This document shows, piece after piece, positions 28,160 to 36,975 of a stretch of 64,000 nt of DNA. Location of the stretch: the NCBI RefSeq assembly GCF_020539525.1, contig NZ_JACDXX010000001.1, forward strand, positions 248,001-312,000. Reading direction: 5' to 3'. A program made the position numbers and the translations under genes. The notes under the pieces were generated by a model that was given only the letters and a program-made list of their open reading frames with translations, was not told the origin of the DNA and made no database searches. The DNA comes from Pseudogemmobacter faecipullorum. Its GTDB lineage: Bacteria > Pseudomonadota > Alphaproteobacteria > Rhodobacterales > Rhodobacteraceae. The first letter of the stretch is position 1; every line of letters begins with the position of its first letter.

Positions 28160-28215
28160 AATGCTGCCTTTTCATCTTATGCCCCCGGCCAGAGCCCGGG
28201 CGCGGATCCTCAGGA

Positions 28216-30333
28216 TCAGGGTTGCCGGTTCTTATCCCGGTGCCGTGAGATCTGCGCAACATCATTGTCAGCTTCAAGAGCGTTCAGCACGACGTGAAGA
28301 TGCTCGACATCGCGCAGATCGACATCGACCAGCAGACGGTAGAAATCCGGTTTGCGGTCGGTGAAGCGCAGGTCCGAGATATTGGCACGATGTTCGCCCA
28401 CCAGCGTACAGATCCGCCCCAGCACCCCGGCATCATTCGAAATGGTCATTTCGAGTGAGACAGTATGGATCGCCGCGTGCCGGCCAGGCAGCCATTGCAG
28501 ATCGATCCAGCGCTCGGTCTGGCTCTCAAACTCGGCCAGAGCCGGGCAGTCAATCGCATGGGCGACAACGCCCTTGCCGCGCCAGGTGATGCCAACGATA
28601 CGCTCGCCCGGCAAGGGCTGACAGCAGGGCGCACGGCGGAAAGCCTCATCCTCGCCCAGCCCGACGACGGGGCGGTTCGAATCGATTTCGGGGCCTTCAT
28701 GGGTGGCAAGATCGGGATAGAGCGTGCTGACGACACGGCGCGCGGTCATCTCGGCACTGCCAACCTTGGCCAGCAGATCCATCTCATCGCTGCAGCCCAG
28801 CAGTTTGGCGGCAGTGCGCAGGGCTTTCTCGCCGGATTTCTTGCCCACATGCTCAAAGGCGGCACGCAGCAATTCCTGGCCCAGACGGATGAAACGACCG
28901 CGATCCTCCTCGCGCAGCGAGCGCCGGATCGCCGCCTTGGCGCGGCCGGTGGTGACAATATCCACCCAGGTCGCCTGGGGACGCTGCCCCTCGGCAGTGA
29001 TCACCTCAACCGACTGACCATTTTTCAGCCGGGTCCAGAGCGGCACCCGAATGCCATCGACCTTGGCCGAGACCGTCATATTGCCGATCCGGGTATGGAT
29101 CGCATAGGCGAAATCAAGCGGGGTCGCGCCGCGCGGCAGCTGCACCACATCGCCTTTCGGCGTGAAGCAGAACACCTGGTCAAGATACATCTCGAGTTTG
29201 ACATTCTCGAGGAATTCGTCGTGATCCTCTTCGTCGAGCCGCTCGGTCAGCTGGCTGATCCAGTCGGCCGGATCGACGGCAAAGGGGTTCGGCGCGCGCA
29301 CGCCTTCTTTATAGGACCAGTGCGCGGCAACCCCGGCCTCGGCCACCTCATGCATCTCGCGGGTACGGATCTGCACCTCAACCTTGCTGGCATCGCGACC
29401 CGAGACCGTGGTGTGGATCGAGCGGTAGCCGTTCGATTTCGGCTGCGAGATATAATCCTTGAACCGGCCCGGCACCGCATGCCAGCGCTGATGAATCGCC
29501 CCGAGGATACGGTAGCAGTCATCCACCGAGCCACAGATCACCCGGAAGCCGTAGATATCCGAGAGCTGCGAGAAGGACAGATCCTTCTCCTGCATTTTAC
29601 GCCAGATCGAATAGGGCTTTTTGGCCCGGCCATAGACCATGGCCTCGATGCCCTCGCGGTCGAGCTCACTGCGCAGATCGCCGCTGATCTTATGGACCAC
29701 ATCGCCGGTCTTCTTCTGCAGCACGACATAGCGGCGGATGATCGACTGGCGCGCCTCGGGATTGAGCACGCGGAAGGACAGATCCTCCAGCTCCTCGCGC
29801 ATCCACTGCATCCCCATGCGACCGGCCAGCGGCGCATAGATCTCCATGGTCTCACGCGCTTTCTGCGCCTGCTTTTCTGCCCGCATCGATTTGATCGTGC
29901 GCATATTATGCAGACGGTCGGCCAGCTTGACGAGAATGACCCGCAGATCTTTCGACATCGCCATGAACAGCTTGCGGAAGTTCTCGGCCTGTTTGCTCTC
30001 GGCCGAGGAGAGCTGCAGATTGGTCAGCTTGGTAACGCCATCGACCAGCTCGGCCACTTCCGGGCCAAACTGTTCCGAGATTTCGGAATAGGTCGAGCGG
30101 GTATCCTCGATCGTGTCATGCAGCAAAGCGGTGACGATCGTATCATCATCAAGCCGCATCTCGGTGAGAATGGCGGCGACGGCGATCGGATGGGTGAAAT
30201 AGGGCTCGCCCGACTTGCGGACCTGCCCGTCATGCATCCTGAGGCCATAGGCATAGGCCTTGCGGATCAGGTCAGCATCGGAGCGCGGATTATAATTCCG
30301 GACGAGGGCGACAAGGTCTTCAACGTCGATCAT
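28216..30333 (-). CDS. rsh: Bifunctional (p)ppGpp synthetase/hydrolase
   Basis: A stringent-response enzyme of 705 residues. The HD hydrolase domain (FTHPIAVA, LLHDTIEDT, ADRLHNMRT) is complete, and the synthetase domain (KPYSIWRKM, YGFRVIC, PGRFKDYISQPKSNGYRSIHT) also looks intact. TGS (FTPKGDVVQLPRGATPLDFAY), a helical region and a C-terminal ACT domain follow. One bifunctional Rsh is normal for alphaproteobacteria. It lies 40 nt downstream of rpoZ, as in E. coli, where rpoZ precedes spoT. Confidence 0.96.
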   Translation of the reverse strand: MIDVEDLVALVRNYNPRSDADLIRKAYAYGLRMHDGQVRKSGEPYFTHPIAVAAILTEMRLDDDTIVTALLHDTIEDTRSTYSEISEQFGPEVAELVDGVTKLTNLQLSSAESKQAENFRKLFMAMSKDLRVILVKLADRLHNMRTIKSMRAEKQAQKARETMEIYAPLAGRMGMQWMREELEDLSFRVLNPEARQSIIRRYVVLQKKTGDVVHKISGDLRSELDREGIEAMVYGRAKKPYSIWRKMQEKDLSFSQLSDIYGFRVICGSVDDCYRILGAIHQRWHAVPGRFKDYISQPKSNGYRSIHTTVSGRDASKVEVQIRTREMHEVAEAGVAAHWSYKEGVRAPNPFAVDPADWISQLTERLDEEDHDEFLENVKLEMYLDQVFCFTPKGDVVQLPRGATPLDFAYAIHTRIGNMTVSAKVDGIRVPLWTRLKNGQSVEVITAEGQRPQATWVDIVTTGRAKAAIRRSLREEDRGRFIRLGQELLRAAFEHVGKKSGEKALRTAAKLLGCSDEMDLLAKVGSAEMTARRVVSTLYPDLATHEGPEIDSNRPVVGLGEDEAFRRAPCCQPLPGERIVGITWRGKGVVAHAIDCPALAEFESQTERWIDLQWLPGRHAAIHTVSLEMTISNDAGVLGRICTLVGEHRANISDLRFTDRKPDFYRLLVDVDLRDVEHLHVVLNALEADNDVAQISRHRDKNRQP

Positions 30334-30373
30334 CGCCCGCGCCCGGGGCGATTTTGCGCCCCGCCTCCTTCTG

Positions 30374-30727
30374 TCAGTTCTCGCCCTGGGCTTCCATCAG
30401 AGCGCGCAGCAGCTTTTCCTCAGACATGTCATCCTGCTGCGGGCGGTCAACTTCGCCCGTCATCAGCAGAGCCATCTGATCCTCTTCCGGCTCATCGACC
30501 TCGATCTGGGTCTGATGGCTTTCGATCATCCGCTCCCGCAGCGCATCAGCCGACTGGGTCTCGTCAGCAATCTCGCGCAGCGAGACGACCGGATTCTTGT
30601 CGTTGTCGCGATCCACCGTCAGCGGCGCTCCGGTGTTGATCTCGCGCGCCCGGTGAGCCGCAAGCATCACCAGCTCAAAGCGGTTCGGAACTTTATCGAC
30701 GCAATCTTCGACCGTAACGCGGGCCAT
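30374..30727 (-). CDS. rpoZ: RNA polymerase omega subunit
   Basis: An assembly factor for the beta' subunit and part of the ppGpp binding site on RNA polymerase. It has 117 residues, starting [22 protein letters not shown], with AAHRAREI; the ATG at 30727 has a GGAG site 7 nt upstream. An acidic C-terminal tail follows. The upstream in-frame extension has no omega homology. Being next to rsh joins the alarmone enzyme with its polymerase target. Confidence 0.97.
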   Translation of the reverse strand: MARVTVEDCVDKVPNRFELVMLAAHRAREINTGAPLTVDRDNDKNPVVSLREIADETQSADALRERMIESHQTQIEVDEPEEDQMALLMTGEVDRPQQDDMSEEKLLRALMEAQGEN

Positions 30728-30874
30728 GGGACACTCCAGTTTCGGGCCCATTAAGGACCGGCTCTCGGAAAAGCTCTGTTTAGGCGCATTGCCCGGGATT
30801 GACAAGACTGCCGCAGGCCCTGGTAACGCGACTTTGCTGCGCCGCAAAAGCAGCCCGCCAACGCCATTCCGGCC

Positions 30875-31465
30875 TCAGTCCAGCCGCTCAACCCCCTGCC
30901 GATCCGCCGCGGAAAGCGCGCCGAGCATCTGCAACACGCTGTATCCGGTCACCGGATGCCGCCAGCCGGGCAAAATCTCGGCCATCGGCACCAGAACGAA
31001 GGCCCGGTCCTGCAGACGCGGATGCGGCAGGATCAGCTCGCCGGGGGCCTCGCGCTGCTGCATCTGTGGATCGAGGTCACGCCAGTGCCGCCAGCCCGCC
31101 GGATCCGGCATCACCGAATCACCCACGGCAATCAGATCCAGATCAAGCGTGCGGCCCGCCCAGCGCTGAACACGCTCCCGCCCCCAAGAATATTCAATAC
31201 TATGGAGAATCTGCAACAGTTCATGCGCATTGCGCTGCAGCGAATCCTCGACCGCCACCACGGCATTCACATAGTCAGGACCTGCCCCTGCAGGGAGGCA
31301 GGGCGTGCGGTAAAAGGCGCTTTGCAGAGTAATCTTTAATCCCGCCTGCTGCAGCGCAGCCAGAGCAGCCCGCAAAATCTCTGCCGGGGCATGGCTCCCG
31401 AATGGCAAATTTGCGCCAAGTGCGACAACGACAGTGCTTGAGGGTTTGTCTTTAATCACTTTCAT
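30875..31465 (-). CDS. folK: 2-amino-4-hydroxy-6-hydroxymethyldihydropteridine pyrophosphokinase
   Basis: A folate-pathway enzyme that transfers pyrophosphate from ATP to the pterin. It has 196 residues, with VVALGANLPFGSHAP, SAFYRTPCLPAG, YVNAVVAVE, RWAGRTLDLDLIAVG and LILPHPRLQDRAFVLVPM, all typical HPPK motifs. ATG 31465 places MKVIKDKPSS ahead of the first strand, about 30 residues longer than E. coli FolK at this end. It is divergent from the NYN-domain gene (140-bp shared promoter region). Confidence 0.95.
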   Translation of the reverse strand: MKVIKDKPSSTVVVALGANLPFGSHAPAEILRAALAALQQAGLKITLQSAFYRTPCLPAGAGPDYVNAVVAVEDSLQRNAHELLQILHSIEYSWGRERVQRWAGRTLDLDLIAVGDSVMPDPAGWRHWRDLDPQMQQREAPGELILPHPRLQDRAFVLVPMAEILPGWRHPVTGYSVLQMLGALSAADRQGVERLD

Positions 31466-31605
31466 ACCGTATAGTTCATTAGTTGCATCACAACTGCAGT
31501 TCCCGGCCGCAAAGGGCCAGAAGTTTTCTCCGGAACCACGACCACTTATAAGGCGTTCCTGGATGGAAAGGCATTGCTGAAGCAATTTCTTGAGGGGAAT
31601 TACGA

Positions 31606-32181
31606 ATGTTTTATAAAGACGAACGGCTCGCGCTGTTCATCGACGGATCGAATCTTTACGCAGCGGCCAAATCGCTGGGATTCGATATCGACTACAAACT
31701 CCTGCGGATGGAGTTTATGCGTCGCGGCAAGCTGCTGCGGGCGTTCTATTATACCGCATTGCTTGAGAGCGAAGAGTACTCACCGATTCGCCCGCTGGTG
31801 GACTGGCTGCATTATAACGGCTTCACCATGCGCACCAAACCCGCCAAAGAATATACCGACAGCCAGGGGCGCCGTAAGGTCAAAGGCAATATGGATATCG
31901 AGCTGACGGTCGATGCCATGGAGCTGGCCTCGCGTCTGGACCATGTCGTACTGTTCTCGGGCGATGGTGACTTCCGGCCCATGATCGAAAGCCTGCAGCG
32001 CCAGGGCGTTCGGGTCTCTGTCGTCTCGACCATTCGCAGCCAGCCGCCGATGATTTCGGATGAGCTGCGGCGTCAGGCAGACAACTTCATCGAGCTGGAC
32101 GAGCTGCGTGATGTCATCGGCCGCCCGCCGCGCGAAACCCGCCCGGCCGGCAGCGAAGAAGAAAACACCAGCGCGGGCTGA
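31606..32181 (+). CDS. NYN-domain (LabA/DUF88-type) putative RNase
   Basis: A 191-residue PIN-like protein. The acidic active-site residues are present: Asp13 in LFIDGSNLY, the central KGNMDIELTVDAM, and LFSGDGDFRPMIESL. The fold is associated with metal-dependent RNA cleavage, and family members act in RNA turnover or regulation. The target is unknown. GAGGGG precedes ATG 31606. It is conserved next to folK in related bacteria to my recollection. Confidence 0.88.
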   Translation: MFYKDERLALFIDGSNLYAAAKSLGFDIDYKLLRMEFMRRGKLLRAFYYTALLESEEYSPIRPLVDWLHYNGFTMRTKPAKEYTDSQGRRKVKGNMDIELTVDAMELASRLDHVVLFSGDGDFRPMIESLQRQGVRVSVVSTIRSQPPMISDELRRQADNFIELDELRDVIGRPPRETRPAGSEEENTSAG

Positions 32182-32467
32182 GCCTGCAGGACTGGGTGAT
32201 CTGTGGCACATCTGCCGGGTTGCGCTTGCCGCGCATCACCCGGCCAGGTGCCCGCTCTGAACGAGCCTCTGCCGGATCTGTCCGGACCTGTCCGAACAAC
32301 CTCCAGTCAGAAAAGTCTTCCAGTCAGAACAGCCTCACTGAGGGCTTCCGCCGGGCGTTTTCCCCCGTCCGGCGCGCAGAGCCTGGAATTTTGTAAAACT
32401 GTCAGGCGCCTGCTATGTCCTGTCGCGCCGCCCCCGCCAGAGCGGGGACCAGAAAAAGAAAACTCCA
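32182..32467. other. Intergenic stretch, no gene seen
   Basis: It contains a near-repeat of CTGTCCGGACC (about 32277-32297), a 9-bp G·T-containing hairpin near 32352-32376 that could end the NYN transcript, and a short CCCCGC/GCGGGG hairpin just before the YqaA-like gene. No open frame has a plausible start. Confidence 0.4.
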
Positions 32468-32998
32468 GTGAGCCTGCCCCTCCTTGCCAGCCTCTTCGGT
32501 CTTGCCCTCGCCGCCTTTCTGGCGGCGACGCCCTTGCCGATGAATTCAGAACTGCCCTTCATCGCTTTGCAATCTGCCGGCACCAGCCCCTGGCTGCTGA
32601 TCCTGGTCGCCGCCCCCGCCAATATTGCCGGATCCTGCATCACCTGGCTCTGTGGCCGTGAGGCAGACCGGCTCAAGGGCAGCCGCTGGTTTCCCTTCAC
32701 CCCCGAAGGCCTTACGAAATCACGGGCCTGGTTTTCCCGCTGGGGGCGCTGGTCACTGCTGCTGTCCTGGGCTCCGGGCGGTGATTTTCTGGTGGCGCTG
32801 GCCGGGCTGATGCGCCTGCCGTTCCTGCCGTTTCTGCTGCTGGTCTCGCTTGCCAAAACCGCGCGCTATGGGGTGGTCGCCCTTGCCACCGCCGGGGTGA
32901 TCACAGGGGTTTTCACCCCCGATCCGGCCCCGGCCACTGGACCCGGGGCGGAATTGACACTACCTCTGACCCAGCCCTCCGCTGCAAGTGAGCCATGA
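32468..32998 (+). CDS. YqaA-like (DedA/SNARE-associated) membrane protein
   Basis: A 176-residue inner-membrane protein with four to five helices. The segment from [18 protein letters not shown] to [18 protein letters not shown] and the [20 protein letters not shown] motif match YqaA/DedA-type proteins, which affect membrane homeostasis and possibly lipid flipping. The start is GTG 32468 with a poor ribosome-binding site; it is chosen because the first helix begins there. The stop lies 7 nt before ispH. Confidence 0.8.
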   Translation: MSLPLLASLFGLALAAFLAATPLPMNSELPFIALQSAGTSPWLLILVAAPANIAGSCITWLCGREADRLKGSRWFPFTPEGLTKSRAWFSRWGRWSLLLSWAPGGDFLVALAGLMRLPFLPFLLLVSLAKTARYGVVALATAGVITGVFTPDPAPATGPGAELTLPLTQPSAASEP

Positions 32999-33005
32999 GC
33001 CGACC

Positions 33006-33959
33006 ATGACTGCGAAACCGCCGCTGACCCTCTATCTTGCTGCTCCGCGCGGGTTCTGCGCCGGGGTGGATCGCGCGATCCGCATCGTTGAGATGGCGCT
33101 CGAGAAATGGGGTGCGCCGGTCTATGTCCGCCATGAGATCGTCCACAATCGCTACGTCGTGGACGGTCTGCGGGCCAAAGGCGCGATCTTCGTCGAGGAA
33201 CTGGACGAATGCCCCGATGACCGGCCCGTGGTCTTCTCGGCGCATGGTGTGCCGAAATCGGTGCCGGCCGAGGCCAGAAACCGGCAGATGATCGCGGTGG
33301 ATGCCACCTGCCCGCTGGTCACCAAGGTTCACAATGAGGCAGCACGCCATCATGCCAACGGGTTGCAGCTGATCTTCATCGGTCATGAGGGCCATCCCGA
33401 AACCGTCGGCACCATGGGCCAGCTGCCCGAGGGCGAGGTCATCCTGGTCGAAACCCCCGAGGATGTGGCGGGGATCACGGTCCGCGACCCGGACCGGCTG
33501 GCCTTCTCGACCCAGACCACGCTCTCGGTCGATGATACGGCGGCGATTGTTGCGGCGCTGAAAGCCCGCTTCCCCGCCATTACCGGCCCCGGCCATGAAG
33601 ATATCTGCTATGCCACCACCAACCGCCAGGCGGCGGTAAAGGCGATTGCGCCGAAGATTGAGGCGCTGCTGGTGGTCGGGGCGCCGAATTCCTCAAACTC
33701 GCGCCGTCTGGTAGAGGTCGGCTCAGCCGCGGGCTGCGGCTATTCCCAGCTGGTGCAGCGCGCTGCTGACATCGACTGGCGCGCCCTGCAGGGGATCTCG
33801 GCTCTTGGCATCACCGCCGGGGCCTCGGCGCCGGAAGTGCTGATCCAGGAGGTGATCGACGCCGTGCGCCAGCGCTTTGAGGTCCGGGTCGAGCTGGTTG
33901 AAACCGCCGTTGAGAATATCGAATTCAAAGTTCCGCGCATCCTGCGCGAGCCGGTCTGA
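33006..33959 (+). CDS. ispH: 4-hydroxy-3-methylbut-2-enyl diphosphate reductase
   Basis: The last step of the MEP isoprenoid pathway, a [4Fe-4S] enzyme producing IPP and DMAPP. It has 317 residues. The three cluster cysteines are visible: Cys18 in [11 protein letters not shown], Cys102 in DATCPLV and Cys201 in [11 protein letters not shown]. The [11 protein letters not shown] motif binds the substrate diphosphate. ATG 33006 is used; an in-frame GTG at 32988 overlapping the previous gene is possible. rnhA follows after 4 nt. Confidence 0.97.
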   Translation: MTAKPPLTLYLAAPRGFCAGVDRAIRIVEMALEKWGAPVYVRHEIVHNRYVVDGLRAKGAIFVEELDECPDDRPVVFSAHGVPKSVPAEARNRQMIAVDATCPLVTKVHNEAARHHANGLQLIFIGHEGHPETVGTMGQLPEGEVILVETPEDVAGITVRDPDRLAFSTQTTLSVDDTAAIVAALKARFPAITGPGHEDICYATTNRQAAVKAIAPKIEALLVVGAPNSSNSRRLVEVGSAAGCGYSQLVQRAADIDWRALQGISALGITAGASAPEVLIQEVIDAVRQRFEVRVELVETAVENIEFKVPRILREPV

Positions 33960-33963
33960 CGTC

Positions 33964-34428
33964 GTGCCTGAGCTTTTCGCCTATACCGACGGGGCCTGTT
34001 CGGGCAATCCTGGCCCCGGCGGCTGGGGCGCGCTGCTGATCGCCCGTGACGGCGCCACCCTGCTCAAAGAGCGTGAGCTGGCCGGGGGCGAGCCCGATAC
34101 CACCAACAACCGGATGGAGCTGATGGCGGCGATCCAGGCGCTGGAAAGCCTGACCCGCCCCAGCAGCATCATCGTCGTCACTGACAGCGCCTATGTCAAA
34201 AACGGCGTCACCAGCTGGATCCATGGCTGGAAGCGCAATGGCTGGAAGACTGCCGATAAAAAACCGGTCAAGAATGTCGAGCTCTGGCAAAGGCTGGAAC
34301 AGGCCCAGGCCCGCCATCAGGTCGAATGGCGCTGGATCAAAGGCCATGCCGGACATGAAGAGAATGAGCGTGCCGATGCCCTTGCCCGCAGCGGCATGGC
34401 GCCTTTCAAGAAATCGGCAAAGGCCTGA
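33964..34428 (+). CDS. rnhA: Ribonuclease HI
   Basis: It cleaves RNA in RNA-DNA hybrids. The protein has 154 residues. The acidic quartet is Asp9 ([16 protein letters not shown]), Glu53 (NNRMELMAA), Asp75 (VVTDSAYV) and Asp139 (NERADALAR). The start is GTG 33964, 4 nt after ispH, and leaves the canonical [11 protein letters not shown]-terminus. It abuts the minus-strand GlsB-like gene without any gap. Confidence 0.97.
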   Translation: MPELFAYTDGACSGNPGPGGWGALLIARDGATLLKERELAGGEPDTTNNRMELMAAIQALESLTRPSSIIVVTDSAYVKNGVTSWIHGWKRNGWKTADKKPVKNVELWQRLEQAQARHQVEWRWIKGHAGHEENERADALARSGMAPFKKSAKA

Positions 34429-34662
34429 TCAGCGGGAATAGCGCCGCCAGATCCAGATCAGCGCAAGCGCGCCGAGAAAGGCCCCGCCAAAGCCCGCCGC
34501 CGCGCCAAGCGCCCAGATCAGCAGCCGCAGCAATCCGCCTCCGATCAGCGCGCCAAAGACGCCGATCGCCACCGTGGTCAGAAGATCGGTCTCGAGCCGC
34601 ATCAGCCGCGTTGCCAGAAACCCGGCCGCAGCCCCGATGATCATCAGCCAGACAATCGGCAT
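34429..34662 (-). CDS. GlsB/YeaQ/YmgE-like small membrane protein
   Basis: A 77-residue protein with three hydrophobic segments and glycine-rich helices (GAAAGFLATRLMR, AIGVFGALIGGGLLR, GALALIWIWRR). The pattern matches the transglycosylase-associated GlsB/YeaQ family of stress-induced inner-membrane proteins of unknown activity. It is monocistronic, and its stop directly abuts the rnhA stop. Confidence 0.75.
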   Translation of the reverse strand: MPIVWLMIIGAAAGFLATRLMRLETDLLTTVAIGVFGALIGGGLLRLLIWALGAAAGFGGAFLGALALIWIWRRYSR

Positions 34663-34760
34663 GCTCTCCCTCCCCTGCTCGCTCTTTAAGAAAGATATGG
34701 GAAGCCGCCTGGCTTAAGGAAAGGCTTCAGCGCCTCTGGCTGCGGCAGAAGCCTCTCGCG

Positions 34761-34847
34761 GGGATATTTTCAGAGAGATGAAAGCTGCTCTCTGCTTCAT
34801 CTGTCTGAAAATATCCCCGGGGTCCGGGGGGCAGCGCCCCCTCGCCT
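34761..34847 (-). repeat. Palindromic intergenic element, copy 4, paired arms
   Basis: On the minus strand, hairpin and core (complement of 34796-34847) follow the fmt stop by 3 nt. A second core copy with one change (CAGAGAG for CAGACAG) stands inverted at 34761-34783, giving a long hairpin with a short loop. Confidence 0.9.
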
Positions 34848-34849
34848 GG

Positions 34850-35743
34850 TTAAAGCCGGGCGGGAAGGATCAGGCCCTTCAGCACCTCCGCTGCCGCCAT
34901 CGGCTTTTTACCCTCGCGCTGCGCTTCCAGCACCTCAACCGCGCCCGAGCCACAGGCGATGGTAAAGCCCGACAGCACCTCTCCCGGCGCGCCCCCGCCC
35001 GGCGCAAGGCGCGAGCGCAACAGCTTTACCCGCTCGCCCCCCAGCTGGGTCCAGGCGCCCGGGAAAGGCGAGAGACCGCGGATCTGGCGGTCAATCTCCG
35101 CTGCCGGGCGGCTCCAGTCGATTCTCGCCTCGGCTTTGTCGATCTTGGCGGCATAGGTCACACCCGCCTCCGGCTGCGCTTCCGGCTGCAGCTGATCCAG
35201 ATCCTCCAGCGCTTTCAGGATCAGCGCCGCCCCCATCTGTGACAGCCGGTCATGCAGGCCCGCAGTAACCTCCTCCGCGCCGATTGCGGTTGCCTCGCGC
35301 AGCAGCACCGGCCCGGTATCGAGCCCCGCCTCCATCTGCATGATGCAAATCCCGGTCTCGGCATCTCCGGCCATGATGGCGCGGTGGATCGGCGCCGCCC
35401 CGCGCCAGCGCGGCAGCAGCGAGGCATGAATGTTCAGGCAGCCCTTTGCCGGCATATCCAGCACGCTCTGGGGCAGGATCAGGCCGTAAGCCACCACCAC
35501 CGCCACATCGGCCCCCAGCGCCGCAATCGCCGCCTGATCCTCGGGGGATTTCAGCCGCTCAGGCGTATAAACCGTCAGCCCCAGCGCTTCGGCCCGGGCA
35601 TGAACCGGGGTCTTACGCAGCTCTTTGCCGCGCCCGGCCGGACGCGGTGGCTGCGACCAGACGCCAACCACCTCATGGGCCTGATGCAAAGCCTCGAGCA
35701 CCGGAACCGAGAAATCCGGCGTGCCCATGAAGATAACTTTCAT
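34850..35743 (-). CDS. fmt: Methionyl-tRNA formyltransferase
   Basis: It formylates initiator Met-tRNA. The protein has 297 residues: [13 protein letters not shown] at the N-terminus, and the catalytic triad Asn104 and His106 in [20 protein letters not shown] with Asp142 in [10 protein letters not shown]. The C-terminal OB-type domain is complete. It overlaps the deformylase-like gene by 4 nt, so formylation and (putative) deformylation genes are coupled. Confidence 0.97.
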   Translation of the reverse strand: MKVIFMGTPDFSVPVLEALHQAHEVVGVWSQPPRPAGRGKELRKTPVHARAEALGLTVYTPERLKSPEDQAAIAALGADVAVVVAYGLILPQSVLDMPAKGCLNIHASLLPRWRGAAPIHRAIMAGDAETGICIMQMEAGLDTGPVLLREATAIGAEEVTAGLHDRLSQMGAALILKALEDLDQLQPEAQPEAGVTYAAKIDKAEARIDWSRPAAEIDRQIRGLSPFPGAWTQLGGERVKLLRSRLAPGGGAPGEVLSGFTIACGSGAVEVLEAQREGKKPMAAAEVLKGLILPARL

Positions 35744-36243
35744 CCGCGCTTCCTCAGCTTATGCGCTTTGGCCAGCAGCATTTTTTTCTTCAGCGGCGAG
35801 AGATGGTCGAAATACATCTTCCCCGCCAGATGATCGATCTGATGCTGCACTGAAGTAGCCCAGAGATGCACGAAATCGCGCTCCTCCATCTCGCCCTTTT
35901 CATTGAGGAAGCGCACCGTGACCGCGCGCGGCCGCGAGATCACCGCCGAAACGCCGGGCAGATTGGGCGAGGCCTCTTCATGCTCACGCGGCTGGACCGA
36001 GGCATGCAGCACTTCGGGATTGGCCATCAGCACCGCCTGACCGCGCGCTTCCGAACAGTCAACCACTGCCAGACGCAGCGGCACACCGATCTGCACCGCC
36101 GCCAGGCCATAGCCCGGCATCTCCTCCATCGTATCAACCATATCGCGCCAGATGGCCCGCACCTCATCGGTGATTTCAGGCACATCGGCCGCCGGGGCTT
36201 TCAGCACCGGATGCGGATAGGGGATACAGAGGCGAGGCGCCAT
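35740..36243 (-). CDS. Peptide deformylase-like protein, catalytically degenerate
   Basis: A 167-residue paralogue of the adjacent def product. Motif 1 is intact ([10 protein letters not shown], 44-53). In motif 2 the metal-binding Cys92 of EGCLS is Ser, in the context EEASPNLPG. In motif 3 HEIDH reads HQIDH, so the catalytic Glu135 is Gln. Both essential residues are lost, while length, fold motifs and reading frame are preserved, pointing to a maintained pseudo-enzyme rather than a decaying gene. It overlaps fmt by 4 nt. It may bind the ribosome or compete with Def (inference). Confidence 0.9.
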   Translation of the reverse strand: MAPRLCIPYPHPVLKAPAADVPEITDEVRAIWRDMVDTMEEMPGYGLAAVQIGVPLRLAVVDCSEARGQAVLMANPEVLHASVQPREHEEASPNLPGVSAVISRPRAVTVRFLNEKGEMEERDFVHLWATSVQHQIDHLAGKMYFDHLSPLKKKMLLAKAHKLRKRG

Positions 36244-36280
36244 GGCAAAACTCCGTCAGCTTAAGCGCGGAGCCTTAAAG

Positions 36281-36311
36281 CGAAGGGGGCGCAAAGTCAC
36301 GCCCCCCTTCC
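36281..36311 (-). terminator. GC hairpin between def and the def-like gene
   Basis: Arms at 36282-36291 and 36300-36310 pair with one bulged C. It lies 7 nt after the def stop on the minus strand and 38 nt before the def-like start. There is no T run, so it may be a pause or attenuation site separating def from def-like/fmt. Confidence 0.5.
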
Positions 36312-36317
36312 GAAAGT

Positions 36318-36833
36318 TCAGCCCTGACGCGCGCGCTCGCGCTTCAGCTTTTCCATCTTGCGGGTGATCATCTGCCGCTTCAGCGGGCCAAGATAATCAA
36401 TGAACAGCTTGCCGTTCAGATGGTCGATTTCATGCTGCACGCAGGTGGCCCAGAGCCCCTCGAACATCCGCTCCCCGACCTTGCCGTCAATTCCGGTCCA
36501 GCGCACGCTCACGCTGGCGGGGCGCCTCACCTCGGCATATTGATCCGGGATCGAGAGGCAGCCCTCTTCATAGACATTCAGATCCTCTGAGGACCAGATC
36601 ACCTCGGGATTGATCAGCACCATCGGTTCCGGCGTGCCCTCTTTGACGCAATCCATCACCAGCACGCGCTGCATCACCCCGATCTGCGGCGCCGCCAGCC
36701 CGACGCCGGGCGCATCATACATGGTTTCAAGCATGTCATCTGCCAGCCTGCGGATCTGATCCGAGACCTCGGTCACGGGATCGCAGAGCTTTTTCAGACG
36801 GGGATCGGGATGGATGAGAATGGGGCGCAGCAT
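36318..36833 (-). CDS. def: Peptide deformylase
   Basis: It removes the N-formyl group from nascent proteins. The protein has 171 residues and all three canonical motifs: GVGLAAPQIG, EGCLS with Cys92, and QHEIDH with His134, Glu135 and His138, the metal ligands plus catalytic base. It is the first gene of the def / def-like / fmt string. Upstream is a 142-bp divergent region shared with the PatB-type gene. Confidence 0.97.
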   Translation of the reverse strand: MLRPILIHPDPRLKKLCDPVTEVSDQIRRLADDMLETMYDAPGVGLAAPQIGVMQRVLVMDCVKEGTPEPMVLINPEVIWSSEDLNVYEEGCLSIPDQYAEVRRPASVSVRWTGIDGKVGERMFEGLWATCVQHEIDHLNGKLFIDYLGPLKRQMITRKMEKLKRERARQG

Positions 36834-36975
36834 GCAGTGGATTTAGGCGAAGCCCTCGGTTTTGCCAAGAGGACAGATCTCTGCCGCCCCCTGCAGCCCA
36901 TGCCGCGAACCACCCGGGATTGATGCGCGGTGCAAAGCCGGTTAGCGCTTGGAGATATGCTACGAAAGGCAGGTC

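Noticed and set aside
28465-30639. 724-codon plus-strand frame opposite rsh
   Set aside because: A shadow frame; the minus-strand Rsh is intact across all domains.
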